A DNA stretch of 64,000 nt from Aldrovandia affinis. Taxonomy: Eukaryota > Chordata > Actinopteri > Notacanthiformes > Halosauridae. Below the pieces are notes generated by a model. It did not search any database. It saw only the letters and a list, made by a program, of their open reading frames with translations, and was not told the DNA's origin. A program made the translations under genes and the position numbers. Positions 48,447 through 61,272 of this stretch are shown here, in pieces. Where the stretch lies: the NCBI GenBank assembly GCA_029706075.1, contig JAINUG010000195.1, positions 1,678,501 through 1,742,500 on the forward strand, in the 5' to 3' direction. How positions within the stretch are numbered: position 1 is the stretch's first letter; each line of letters opens with the position of its first letter.

Positions 48447-51400
48447 AGCGGCGATCTCCGGGCAGTCCATTGGGCTAGAGACCGGAGGGTCTGGTCTGGG
48501 AGCACACCACTGCCATAGGCTTCTTCTTCCCACTGTGGACGTTGTTGGCACCCTCGTGTGGGAGAGAGATCCGGAGAAGTTGTTTACCGTACATCCGTCA
48601 GCGCCCCCGAAAAATCTCTAGGCATCTGCCAGCTCGGCCTAATTTTTGAAGGAACGAAAAAGCCATCGTCACACTCCTTTTGTATTGAGCTAACAAGTGC
48701 CGGTAATCATGCTGTAGGCAACACGAGAAGCCATACCTCAAGCGGAGGAGGGTGACAAGGGGCGATGGAGATTGGGTGCGCTGCATCGCCCTCTTGTGGT
48801 GGGAGTTTGGTACATTTTCTTTATAAATGGCAGCTGGCGCTTGACGGTTTGCGGTACATTTCCGGAGTGAACTCTGAACGGAGGTTGGCGTCTGGTTGGC
48901 GTCTGGAATGCCATCGAATTTATGGAGCGGATTGACCCGAGGGGAACAAACGTTGTTTGTACGTGTGTGGTGTAATGTAGTGCGTGGTTGAATTATAAAT
49001 GTGACTAAATCTCATATTTCTAAATTCTCAGGCTCGTGGCATTACGTTTTATCGATGGCGAATGGAAATCGACTGAATGTTACTCTACTGTTTTGTATAA
49101 CGTAGGGCATGAAATGTAAAACCTTTGACGTACTGTATATTACAAAAGCTATTGATTTTAATTTATTAAAGCAAGACTAATATATTAATTTAAAAAGGCA
49201 TTTTGTAGCTCAGAGTATAACACTTTTTAAACTTTGAAAACATTTTGAGTAACCAGAGTACAACATTTATTAGTCATACAGTAAGCATGGAGATGCCCTT
49301 AGACTCATTTTAAAAAAAGTGAGAATTCGCAGGACGATTTTCGTCCTGATCCTTAAATCATGCGGTGTGTCATTGGTGTCCTAACAACACGTAGTGTGAT
49401 CACGGGCGGATCGAAAAGTCTGCGGCTTCACATACGTAACGGTCTCTGTGCTACTCTTTACATCACGCAGCCTATAGTCAATCTCACATGCAAGGACACA
49501 TCACGATAGACTGACATCTTTATATATTTTGAACATCAAGATGCAGATAACTGGGGGTCTAATCAGGAAAATGGAGAAAACCGTCAATACCTGCAGAAAA
49601 CTGTACTTGTAGAATCTATGCCGAGGCGCATTGAAGCTGTTCTGGTGGCTCGTGGTGGCCCAACTCCCTATTAAGACACTTTACGTTGGTGTTTCCTTTA
49701 TTTTGGCAGTTACCTGCGTGCGTAAGAGATCCTGCACGTGATGGCGACCTGTGGGCGTAGTCAGGAGAGGGCCAGATAAAGAGTGATATAGTGAAGGAAT
49801 ATTGAACATTGTTAGAATTGGTGCGTTCAAGCTGGGGGACATTGTGTCTGGGAATTGTTTGGACAGTCTTGTTATGGAAGTGCATCTGCATTTTTACAGG
49901 AATTGAAAACATTTCGGTGTCATTTTTGTTCCCGATGTTCCAGAGCTCCACGTCAAATGAAACCGGCTAAAAAAGCCATAGAGCCCAAAAATGCGATTAT
50001 TGTCCTTGCTTTGGTACCATTTTGTGTTTTAACATACGTTTGTCTTGACTGACACCAAAGGTCTGTTGGGTTTACTAATCGCTAACCATGAGAAAAAAGG
50101 GAGTTGAGTTGAGCGGTTTTGTATGTTGCTTACCCTAGGATGAGCATGATTTACTAAAAATGTCATGTAAAATGTCACTTGTTGGGAGTGTGAAGGAAAG
50201 CATCATTTGAACATTTGTTGCCGTCTAATATTTGCACAACCGTTGACCCATTTCAAGACTGTACATCTAGCTGTTGTACAGTGTATATGTAAATGTCTAT
50301 GTATGTTTTAGGTGTAGTGTGCATTGCTATTCATATCTAAATCTCAGATGCGCTAATAGAATTCAGTGCAATGGATTCTGCATTTTTACTTGAAGATCCT
50401 GTGAGGGGGTGGGGGTGGGGGGCACAGTTATCCCTGGCTCATTATGCTGCCTTGTTATGTCAGGAAGAGGTGGACACGCAGATTAAACGCTGTTTAGCAG
50501 ACATGTACAAAGCTTTAGCAGTGCAGTAGGAAAACCATATTATTTCAACAGTTCTTATTCAAGCTGAGCAGAACGCTAATGTGGAAGAATGCTTTGTGAT
50601 GAGGAACAATGTGGATTTTTAAAATGTAATTCTGACAAAAAAATATCTTCGCTTGTGGTCTGGACCAGAAAGGTAGACACAAAAAGCAGACGACCTTGTG
50701 CTGGGCGTTGGCAGGAGGGAGCAGTAGATAGTTGGCTAACCGAATTCTCGTTAAGGTATTTGTTAGCATGCAAGGTGTTGTAGGTGTTGCAGCTCGCGTA
50801 GGTAAAGAGCTGTCACTTGATTTTAAAATGAGTAAAAACCGGTGGTCTATTTCCTTACAGAGATAATGTACAATTGATGTACTTAAAAGTTTAAACGCTT
50901 TTTTTTTTTTAAGCTCAGTGTCTGTAGCAAATAGTCGCATGCTAAAACAAATCAAGTCATCATAGCTACGTTTAAGGTGGGTGCAGGATTTGGGTCGATA
51001 TGTGAGGGATTATGTCCCGACAACATGAGGGAATATTTCAGTGTATATTTTAGTTTTTGTTTTGTTTTGTCTCATCTCACCACCCTTCTCCATAGTAGAA
51101 CTCAACCCAGACAGGGTGCAGCAGAGCTGGCAAAACACCATCATTCATCAAAGCTTGACTACATATCAAAGGGGGGAGACTATGTTTAAGCAGTTACTGT
51201 ATTTTATTTATTTTGTATGAGATGCACAATGTTGAGGTCATATTTTTCCATTGATTTGAGAGAACATAAATTAAGATGTGTTAGGGAGATGAGAGGTTTA
51301 TCCCAGAAAATGTGATAGCCCACGCAAAATTGGACACTGAGGGGATTATTGGCACGGACTAATGCAATTTTACAGAGTATCTCCCCTTTGAATGTTTAAG

Positions 51401-53470
51401 ATGGGGAAATAAAGAATGTAATGTTAATGTAAACTACATCACGAAAAATGCTGTGCGCGTAATTTGTAGGATGGAACGAAATTGCATATAAATTGAGTTA
51501 TTAAAAAGTGGGTTATCAGACGTTGTCCTGGGGGTAGCCTTTCAAGTGTAAAACTTAAGCTGTACTGTAGCAATGTCAGAGTAGAATCCTTGTGGTGTGT
51601 TGGAACCAGAAAGATGTATGGCTTTGTACATGGATTCAGGGGTTCCTGAAAGAGGTTTTGTATGGTCCTTGCTTTCTAAATGCACAAAAAAAAAAAATAC
51701 ATCATCAGTAAGCCTTAATATCCTGAGAGACGAGTCTTACAGGAGACCGAGAGGAAGCAGGAGTATCAACATTGCACCATGGTGCCTACCTATCTACCGT
51801 TTCTACGATTTAAGAGAACAGGCAGTAGAGGTGTTTTAGGTCTTGTCTTCGTGTATGTTACAGAGGGCACATTCTGTATGCTGGCTTTCAGTAATTGTAA
51901 TAAGTCGAAGTACCTCCATGTGCAAAATGTGGGCATTAGAAAATGGTATAGGCATCTACCATGCCATAGAGAAATCCTCAAATCTTAAGTAAACATGAGT
52001 TTAAAAACTGAACTATACGGTTTTTTTTGTTGGTGTTGTTTTTAAGTAGTTTTGTATGTCTTTTTTATTTATTATTATTTTATTTTATTTTATTTTTTTA
52101 TGTAGCTGCAAAATCATTTGAGTCTCCATTTTTTAGGTGAGAAATTGTGTGTTGTGTCGTATTCCTGGAAAGTGAAAATACCCTTCACATCCAAAGGGTG
52201 CTTGGGCATGGGAAGCGGGCATTGGTCAGCTTGAAACCAACCATGTGGTTTAATGGTTATCAATTCTTATCACTTTCCACCATTAATCCATGTTGCAGAT
52301 TACCAGACATGAGTAGCTATTTTACTGCTAAGCAAATATTTGACCCCTGATAGGTTTCTTCTAATATTTCTGAAATTCATGTTTCCCACATTTTTATTTG
52401 AAGACTTAACAATTCTTTGTTTGTGTTCTGTAAGAGTCGTGTGTTAATGTGAGATTTTTGTATGCATTGTTAACTTTATTTATTGGGAACATTGTTAGCA
52501 CTAGTTTCTTGTGTTCGCTTTGTTCTGTGGCTCGTTTTTATTCCTGTTTGTAAATGTTTTTATTTATAGTGTAGTATTTAATGTTTACATTTGTTTATGG
52601 TTCTTATCATTTTTATATTTGTCAAACTAAAATCTGTGCACTACTTGGTGATAATCTTTACTTCTGCATTGCTCCTTGGTTGTCTTGAACTCAAGGCCGA
52701 CTGACTAGTGGGGTCATCTAAATGAAATTACCTTAAACTTAATTTAAAAACAGACCATATATAAAATTCTTTAAACCGCTTAAACGGATTAAAGGAAACG
52801 GTTCAAAGGTATGCCAGCGATTTGTCCTGTAGTGGTGTGGAACTAATCGAATGTCACATCACAAGTCTATCTTAAATCACGATGCTCCATACTATTCTTA
52901 ATGTACAGGGACCAAAGACATTTCTATGCAGAAATCAAGGTCATTTATATTACTATCTGTACATTCACAGAAGTTACATAATTATTTAATGGGCATCCCC
53001 CCTCTTAAAACATCCCTAAAAGTATGAATGGGGTTTAAATTAAACTTATGTAATACAAAGATGCATACATCTACCACAACACAGGTGGGCAGGCACTGAA
53101 CAGGCTCATGAATTGGCATCCCTACAGGACCAGAGTTGGCACAGTCTTGGGCCATTGTCTGTTCTGTGGTCTGCATTTGAGAAGTTTACATCTGGTTTAT
53201 TTATATTCAAAAAGGGCTGCTGTATTAAGTGCAATGTATGTGTCCAAAACCCATGACAAAATAAACAAAGTAAACTTAAACGAACTAAAGAAATTATTCT
53301 TTTTGTATTTTGCTTTTTTGTTCAATATCATGAATCCAAGGAGCCTCCCATATTGTCATAATGTACATTTCCCCCCCACTGATAACAAACCATATCACAA
53401 TTCTCCCCCCCCCATGGTGAGTGTGACTACATTGTCAAGGTCGTTCAATAGAAGGAAACTTGTGTTTATC
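48447..53470 (+). other. lmln 3' flank, probably partly 3' UTR
   Basis: No coding exon is seen between the lmln stop and the GPD1-type gene. The sequence is largely unique and AT-rich, with few repeats compared with the lmln introns, which fits a long 3' UTR. Candidate + strand poly(A) hexamers include AATAAA at 51408-51413 and 53260-53265; I cannot tell which is used. Open frames here are short and lack splice or family support. Confidence 0.35.
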
Positions 53471-53473
53471 TCC

Positions 53474-53479
53474 TTTATT
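53474..53479 (-). terminator. Candidate polyadenylation signal of the GPD1-type gene
   Basis: On the minus strand AATAAA occurs about 135 bases past the stop codon at 53615-53617. It is the first canonical hexamer downstream and would give a short 3' UTR. Confidence 0.55.
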
Positions 53480-53614
53480 TAGCGTTATGTGCGTTCAGTT
53501 ACATAAAAGGTCACTGCTGACCGCATTTTGTGCGTCTTGTTAACATGGACGGTTCGGTCTCAAGCCTTGCAGCCCATGGTTGCTACATACGGAGAGGAGA
53601 AGTTGTGGGGGCCA

Positions 53615-56600
53615 TTACATGTGCTCTGGATGGTTCTGCAGACAGGTGATGAAGTCTCCCACAGCTCGACCCTCAAAGCAGATCTGATACACAGACACGA
53701 ACAGCGGAAACCTGTGTAGGACATGCAGAGAAAGATTGAACCTCCCATCGCTGCCTAATTTTGCAGTCTCGTGTTCAGCTACCGTTACATTACGCATTAT
53801 TTGCAGAAGTAACCCTTGAATATTCCAACTCCTATTACCGAATGAGGAGGAAGAAGCAAACGGTACAATGTATAGACCTCTACAAACATTCTGAGCTTTG
53901 GTGCACAGGCCGTCTCCTGACTGCTTCTGTTACTGGTTGTTTTAATGCTTTCTTGTTAATTCCAGTAGTGCTGTGCAGGAATAACACCGATCGGGCGAGT
54001 GCCGAACAGGAATAACACCGATCAGGCGAGTGCCGAACAGGAAGGCCTTCACCTACTTGCTGATCATGTCCTTCTTCTTGAGGAGCTTGAAGACCTCTCT
54101 TGAGGTCTGTGGGCCCTGCAGCTTCTGCCCGTTCAGCATCTCTGCTTCCAGCTCCTCGATGGACTGAAGAAGGAACACAAGACAGGACTCAGACAATGCT
54201 ATAACCACAAACTGATGACCCTATTTTTTTCTTTAAAAAAAACCCAGAAATACAACATTAAAAGGGCTGTTGCAGAATTTTGGCACCACGGTGGAGCAAT
54301 CACCATTTCTTTTCTGTTTTACCCTCCCCCACAAACTCACCGCCCGCCTCCACAGGATGACCTAATACCCCGAGGCAACGTTAGTCTCCTCCAAGTTGGA
54401 ACTCGCCCAACCCGGTTTACAAGGTCGCCCTACCGCTCCCGGCGAGCTTGTCTCAGCTCTCCCTCCCCCCCCTTCCCCCTGGGGCGGACAGCCAAACGCC
54501 CCCACACCCGATCGGGGCTCCCCATCAGAGCCGGTTTGGTACAGTCGGGTTCCAAACCTTGACCGTGATAGGCGGCTCACACTCGTAAAGGACCAGCCAA
54601 TGCGGGTGGACCGTTATACCGCTACGCTATCGGAGGCCCCAGCACTCCCATTATCAATACCGTTTTCACGTCCAGCGACTTAAGCGAGCAGGAAGGCTCA
54701 CCTTGGAGGTCTTGGCGAAAGCCTCGGCCACCCGTCGGTTCCGGCCGCCGTAGCAGGTGGTGATGAGGTCGGCCACGCCGCAGCTCTCCAGGAACGTGGC
54801 AGAGCTCACCTCTCCCTTGCAGAACATCCGGGTGAACGTCACCATCTCCATCAGCCCCAGGCGGATCACCGCCGCCTTGGTGTTGTCCCCGAAGCCCAGG
54901 CCGTCACAGAACCCCGCCCCCACCGCCACAATGTTCTGCCAGGCAGGACCAGTTCAGCTCATTTAGCAACAGGTTAGCTCACGTAGCTACATGGTACACT
55001 ACCGCTGCTGTCACACAGACTGTTTGCATGCACTTCCTAGGGAACTTCTGGAGAAAATACAAAACCAATGTGTTTTTAATGTGGTGCTATGGTATAGTTA
55101 TACAAGTATAGCACATGACATGCGGTTCCTTTTAAGATGCTAGTTTTTAGTCAAGTCGAATACTGTAAACCAGGGTTACTCAAGTCATTGCTGTTTTTCC
55201 AGCCTCCCTTTACTTGGGAGACAGGTGTGAAGACGCTCTGGCCAATAAATTGCACTAATTGTTCAATGACCTACCTGAGAATAAAGAAAAACCAGGACCG
55301 AATTTGGATTCGTGGGCCAGATTTGAGTAACCCTGTTGTTCACTGTATGGGTGGATATATCAAGGTCTCCTCCAAACCGGTCCTGCTTAACAAAGCTCGC
55401 TGTAAATTAATAGTGTCATAAAACGTGTTCATACTGCACACGTTCATACCTTCAGGGCGCCACATAGTTCCACGGTATCACTCTCTGTCACCACAGTGAT
55501 TCTGAAATTTGGGGTTTGCAGTAGCTCTTTGAAGAGGTGGCCATTCTGCATGTTTTTGGATCCTGCATGCAAGATGAAACATAAAATTGTGGTTGTCTCA
55601 CGCAAAAATGTTGCAACATTAAATATTAAAAGTATCACATTTCCCAAAAAAGTTTTTTTGCATATATTTTTCCCATTTTTATGATTTTAATAATAATAAT
55701 GTACAAAATTAAAACATTTAAAAAAAAACAAATAATTATTTTAGAGTGTAGGATGCTGACTTCAAGAAGGGTGCTACATACTGTTGCTGTTTTTTTTCAT
55801 ATTTTAATTTGAATAGTCCTGAATTAATCCCAAAAGAGATCAACATCAGCTCACAGCATCTTAATTAAAGGACTCCAGGCCACCCAAAAAATGTAATGCT
55901 GTACTATTGCAGTAATGTGCTCCCTTTTCTAGGGACTCAATTACAAGCCCTGGCCCAAAATGAAGGTATCTACCAATGGTTGTTTCACAGAACTTCTCAT
56001 CGGCCACCTCGTTGGCGATGTTGGCGCCCATCAGCACGCACACCTCAATCTCCAGCTTCTCACGGATGATGTCAGAGATGAGCTTCAGACCTTCTGGGCC
56101 TTCGTCAATACCCTGAACACAGATCGTGGGTCAGATGCCATGGCCGTGTCTATGGTCTGACCATTACCAGGGCTCAGGAGGCCTGCTCTGTTGAGCTCCA
56201 GTCCACGGCCAACAGAAGTGACCAAAACTTTCAAGCTCATTCAGCGCAATAAGGTGGGGAATCGCCCACCAACAGGAAACCCTCCCTTTGTCCCTAGCCA
56301 TTAATACAACCCCGCCCATCCCCCACTGCCAGTGAGTCAGTATGGACGTTGCCAAGACATTGGAATTAGATTCCAGACAATGGGCACGTCATGCACCAGT
56401 GCTTCGGCTGAATACGCAAAGAGCCCCTTTATAAATCTTATTGAAACCATTTACATTGCTGAATCTGACTCTTGACTTAGAAACCATTACCAGTCCAGAA
56501 TTCAGAGCCCAAACCACAAGCTCTAAATCTGACACCGAATACACAAGCTTTGCAAAAACTCTCGACATCCATATCAGTGCTTAACTGCCTCCTCTACGCC

Positions 56601-58125
56601 ATGACACAAACGTGCCTACAAAAGCATAACAGAGAAGTGATGTTCTGGATCTTTACTTTGATGAGGGAGATCCCAATGGCTCCTGCCTTGACGTGAGGCT
56701 TCATTTGATCACACAACTTTCCAATAAACTGATGGGGGATAACAAAGATGAAGATGTCTGCTCCTGCCATGGCCTCGACGATTTCTGGGACTGCCACCTT
56801 CAAATAAACAACAACAATAAGATTGCTCAGTTAACACCTTGGGTTTGTCACAAATTACTATACATTTCCACAATGTAGACAGACAGTTCCACACACTTTT
56901 AATTTGTAGGTGTTTTCTTTCTAGTGCATAGCAAAATGTAACTAACTGGCTTAGAGGTTAGAAGACATAATCGACAGCTGTGATGTACACGTTTGTCCGT
57001 GGCACTGCATCAAGTGGGCAAAAGCACATTCTATTCTTAGCGATTGTCAACAGTGCTTTATGGAAGGTCAAACTTCACAATTTCACTGTATCTTATCTTA
57101 GTATATTCATTAGGTATAGAGGGGTATGTACTAATACAGTATACCATGTGATTGTGTGTGCAAGAAAAAAAACATTTTACAATGCGTCTCCACTTGCAAC
57201 ATACTGTACTGTGTGAAAGGTCTCAGACAGTTTACGAAGAAAGACAAATCAAATCTCCCCCAAGTAGGCAGTGGTACTTACCACATTTTTTGGAAGTTGG
57301 TGACCTGGCAGATATTTTACGTTTTCGTGCTCTGTGTTAATGATTTCTGTCAGCTTCCTGCCATTGATCATCTCCTCGAACACCCACATGTTGACGACAG
57401 GGTCAAATCTGTTGTTTCCCTTTGCATTGTGCCCCACGATTTTAGCAATTGCCGAACCCCTGCAAACAAAGTAGAACGCTGTATCAAAAGTGTAGTCCTA
57501 AACGCAATCATGTTTTTTTCTTCTTCTTCTTCAAAGCTTAAACGTTAGTACAACGGAGGACGATGTTCCGCCAACCAGCTAATAACAATACATGCAAACG
57601 ACAAAATAGAGTTAATTTAACTCGGAACTTGGTACTTGAACTTGGTTGAATACGATAACTGTAATGCAATTTTGGGCGATAGCTAACAAGGTAACGTTAC
57701 CATTACAACTCCAATTTAGTTCAAGTTGCAAACGCAACCCGATTCACGTTACCTTACTACAGTTTTCCATTTCCCCAAAACACATAGCTAGCTCATTCGA
57801 TTCTAATTACAGCTAGCTATCTAATGTTAGTTCGCTATAGTCAGCAAATTTAGCAAGCTATCTTGTGCAAGCGTGGTTCATTGACTAACTATATTCACTA
57901 TGCATGTATGTATGGGGTTTTAATTGCATTACTTCGTAATCTGCGAAACAGAACTTGTAGAAAACAAGATTCTACAATCGACCAACTTCAAATGTATTAG
58001 CTAGCGAACATTGAGGTTTTATCGAGCTAATGTTAGCTGGCTTATTTATTTATTTGTTTATTTATTTAAGTATTTTGTTCTTACCAGTTCCCGGATCCGA
58101 CGATACACACTTTCTTTCCAGGCAT
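53615..58125 (-). CDS. gpd1: Cytosolic NAD-dependent glycerol-3-phosphate dehydrogenase (GPD1/GPD1L family), complete gene, 8 exons
   Basis: Exons in transcript order (plus coordinates): 58085-58125, 57282-57459, 56657-56797, 55974-56112, 55450-55562, 54702-54935, 54057-54163, 53615-53711. They join in phase with GT-AG introns to 1050 bp, 349 residues plus stop, the length of human GPD1. The protein interconverts dihydroxyacetone phosphate and glycerol-3-phosphate with NAD(H), linking glycolysis to lipid synthesis and the glycerol-phosphate shuttle. Visible landmarks are the Rossmann motif GSGNWG (residues 10-15), Lys120 ending exon 3, Lys204 ending exon 5, and Asp260, Thr264, Arg269 and Asn270 in exon 6, all expected active-site positions. 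The C-terminus ends NHPEHM as in GPD1, while several internal blocks ([29 protein letters not shown]) look more like GPD1L. The N-terminus is the short GPD1 type. I read it as a teleost GPD1 paralogue, possibly the one called gpd1c; paralogue assignment is uncertain. Confidence 0.96.
53976..54048. repeat. 31-bp tandem duplication next to exon 7 of the GPD1-type gene
   Basis: aataacaccgatcgggcgag at 53980 recurs at 54011 with one change, ending 9 bp from the exon 7 donor. Confidence 0.9.
54315..54645 (-). mobile_element. SINE-like repeat, family C (GPD1-type gene, intron 6)
   Basis: Minus strand has a tRNA-like head with ccgatagcgtagcggtataa, a body with ggggaaggggggg, and the family C layout. 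Confidence 0.7.
55171..55335. mobile_element. hAT MITE (GPD1-type gene, intron 5)
   Basis: Ends cagggttactcaagtc and gatttgagtaaccctg match the nested element at 19814-19994. No clean target duplication. Confidence 0.8.
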
Positions 58126-59535
58126 TGTTGCTATAAAATATGTCTCCTTTGCCTAGACTTCAAATACTGTCGCTGCCAAACCAATTTGTCCCGAAATCGG
58201 CTCAAACTACTTTCCAGTCGTCAACTTCCTGACACGCCTGTTTGGTGGAAGTAAGATTTAACCCATATGACGACGTTGGAAGACGATCTTCAAATCCATG
58301 CCCCTGTTTACCTGCTGCATTGGATTTCTTAAAGCTGCTTTCCATTGTCTACCTGTCGTGTCTGGTATCAATCGCTTCCAATAGAACTGCGAGACTCAAC
58401 TACGTAGATATCCCTCCCCCTGCATAACTTGCACGATTAACGCCAGTTAAATGTTCTGTCATAGATGTCAAACTCTCTCCCGAAAGACTTAGAAAGCCTG
58501 AAAACATCGGTGCAAGTATTATATGAATTCAAATATATATTTTACACGCATTCAATCCAACTGGCAATGGTTACCCTTTATTTATTTTTTATTATTATCA
58601 TTTTAGAGCTGTTTGCCCACCTGGTTTGCAAGTCAAGTCCCAAAACATTCAAGCCTTCTAGCGTTTATTCTTACCTTACCCTCTTTTTATTTAACAATTT
58701 AGCTGACAGTGAGCTGTGAATTTATACAATATACTGTAGAAGTAAACTTGACCTGTTGCAGAAATGTTGAAATTAACCCATATTTCTAAAACCAGTCATG
58801 GCTAAAATACTGTAGTATATTCTTCACTCTTCATCTGAGGGAGAAACGTGCACAGCATCAGACTTAAACATCAAGATTTAGTCTGGCAATTAGTAGACTC
58901 ATCACGATCCACGTATTCAGAACTATTACCTTGCTGTATGGGTGTAATTTACAAATAATTAGCGAGCATGGGCTGTTCTCATTTTCTCCAAGCAAGAGAC
59001 CTTTGCCTGTTCACTTAGACAATGTGTGTTTGTTTTACACAGCCAATTTAGACCCAATAAACCAGGTGACGTGAGGTGGATTATCTCTGTAACAATGAAC
59101 CTGATGACCCTTGGCCTACAACTTTGAACTTGGGACATATTTCACAGACAGCCACAGATAGCACAGGCAGCGATTTACAGCAGATCACAATCCAAATCAA
59201 CATTCATATGTATATTTTATACAATAATCTCATACATACAATATCTCAATTGGGACCACCAGGATAACATTCTCTGAAGCTATTTTTCAGTGTTAATGAG
59301 AGTTGTTGGGGAATGGGTGAGCATTGTTTCCACAGCTAACAATGTTAGGCAATGACGTTCTTGTGGTTTGCAGTTTCTCCACACACAGTCACATGTCCAC
59401 ATGTCTCGACCCCTTTGTTAACTTACAGTGGAAACAGCTGATGTCAGGTATTAGATGTATTGATCAGAAGAGACTGGCAGTTCTTGGGGAATAAGTCCTG
59501 CTCTTTGTTAGGTAGCATTCAGGCTAGCAGTGTAG

Positions 59536-59738
59536 GCTGGCAGTGTAGTGTAATGGTTAGGGAGCTGGGCTTGTAACTCAGAGGTTGCTGGTTCAATTCC
59601 CAGGTGGGACACCTTGAGCAAGGTACTTAACCTGAATTGCTTCAGTAAAAAATATTCAGCTGTATAGAAAGAAATGTAAAACTGTGTAAGTCGCTCTGGA
59701 TAAGAGCGTCTCCTAAATGCCTAAAATGTCAAATGTAT
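59536..59738 (+). mobile_element. tRNA-derived SINE, family A
   Basis: Full copy, ggcagtgtagtgtaatggtt head, ggttgctggttcaattccc B box, gataagagcgtctcctaaat tail. Confidence 0.92.
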
Positions 59739-60296
59739 TCTGGTAATGTGGCCCAACTACTGCCTAAGAGGTGCTGTGGTTCACCTCAATTCTCAAAAAA
59801 ATGTTGGCACACAGGGTGTTGGTTTCCTCTTTCTGATGAAATTCCAAAGTAAGCATTGCTGCTGAGGGTTCCTCATTTTGAATGGCGCAACAATGCCTAC
59901 TGTGTTGCAGAATCAGCTGCTGCTGGAACAGCTGACCACCCACGTGATGCAGATTAATAAATGGATATACATGTATATGTATATGTATATACAATATGGC
60001 CTCTATACCGTACCTCAGCACTAATAAGGCAGAATTTGTGGAATTTAGAATATGCCATTTTTTTATTTATGTATTTATTTTTTCAGGAATAAAAGCATTG
60101 TTTAAAAAGACAAACACAGTCTTAGGCCGAACTCTGATCATCTGTTTCTCAGTGGGTTCCTGCCTGCAGAGTGAGGAAAAGGGAAAATGTGAATTAGGAA
60201 CAGGGAGGATAAGCAGAAAAAGAGAAAACAATTCAACAACATTAGGTATGTGTCCTTTGGTAGTGTCATTTCCTCATGTTATCCTACATGTATGAT

Positions 60297-60597
<301 letters not shown>

Positions 60598-61204
60598 ATG
60601 GCCGAGATGTAGATGCATACCATGGTGTAGTCCAAAGGGCAGGCGTGTGTATGGACTCAGTGAACTCAGGGGGGGGAGGGTACACTGGGTTATTGTTGAC
60701 CAATGAGAAAGCAGCAAACACACCTACCTTTCCTTGGCCAATGGCCTTCCGTCATTACCAAAACATCTGGTCGTTAACTATTGATGTAATTATGATCGCG
60801 ATGCTCATTTTCATTAAAATAAATCGTTTCCATTTTCAGTATCACAATACTGTTTTGATGTAATGAAAAAAGATGTGTGTTGAAGTGCTAATCGTTTTAA
60901 AAGTAAATAAGTGTTGGTTTCAAGGTTATAATGCTCATAATGATCATTTTACATATAATACAACTATACTTTTTTCACGTTACTTACTACATAAGCACTA
61001 TTTAAAAATATACTTTTTAATGACGTGGTGGTAATGACATTTACCAAGGGTTGTGGTGAAAATCGTATTTTAAAAAAACCATGATAAACATATGTGAGAC
61101 CACTATCAGTTTCAAGTTCCTGATTAAATGTAATAAAGATGTATAATTTTTTTTGTGATAGTTTTTTTTTTTGGGGAAAATAAATATCAAAAGTGACCAT
61201 AGTT

Positions 61205-61272
61205 GCAAAATAGCCCTTATGCGCATGCGGACACTTCGCCTCTCTCTGAATTGAGTGAAAACATAGGAAACG
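61205..61272 (+). promoter_or_regulatory. Probable snx4 promoter / 5' UTR with NRF-1-type palindrome
   Basis: tgcgcatgcg at 61220-61229 matches the NRF-1 palindromic core (GCGCATGCGC) and lies 44 bp above the snx4 ATG. No TATA box is present. NRF-1 sites near the start are typical of TATA-less housekeeping promoters, so this is likely the core promoter or early 5' UTR. Inference from motif and position only. Confidence 0.45.
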
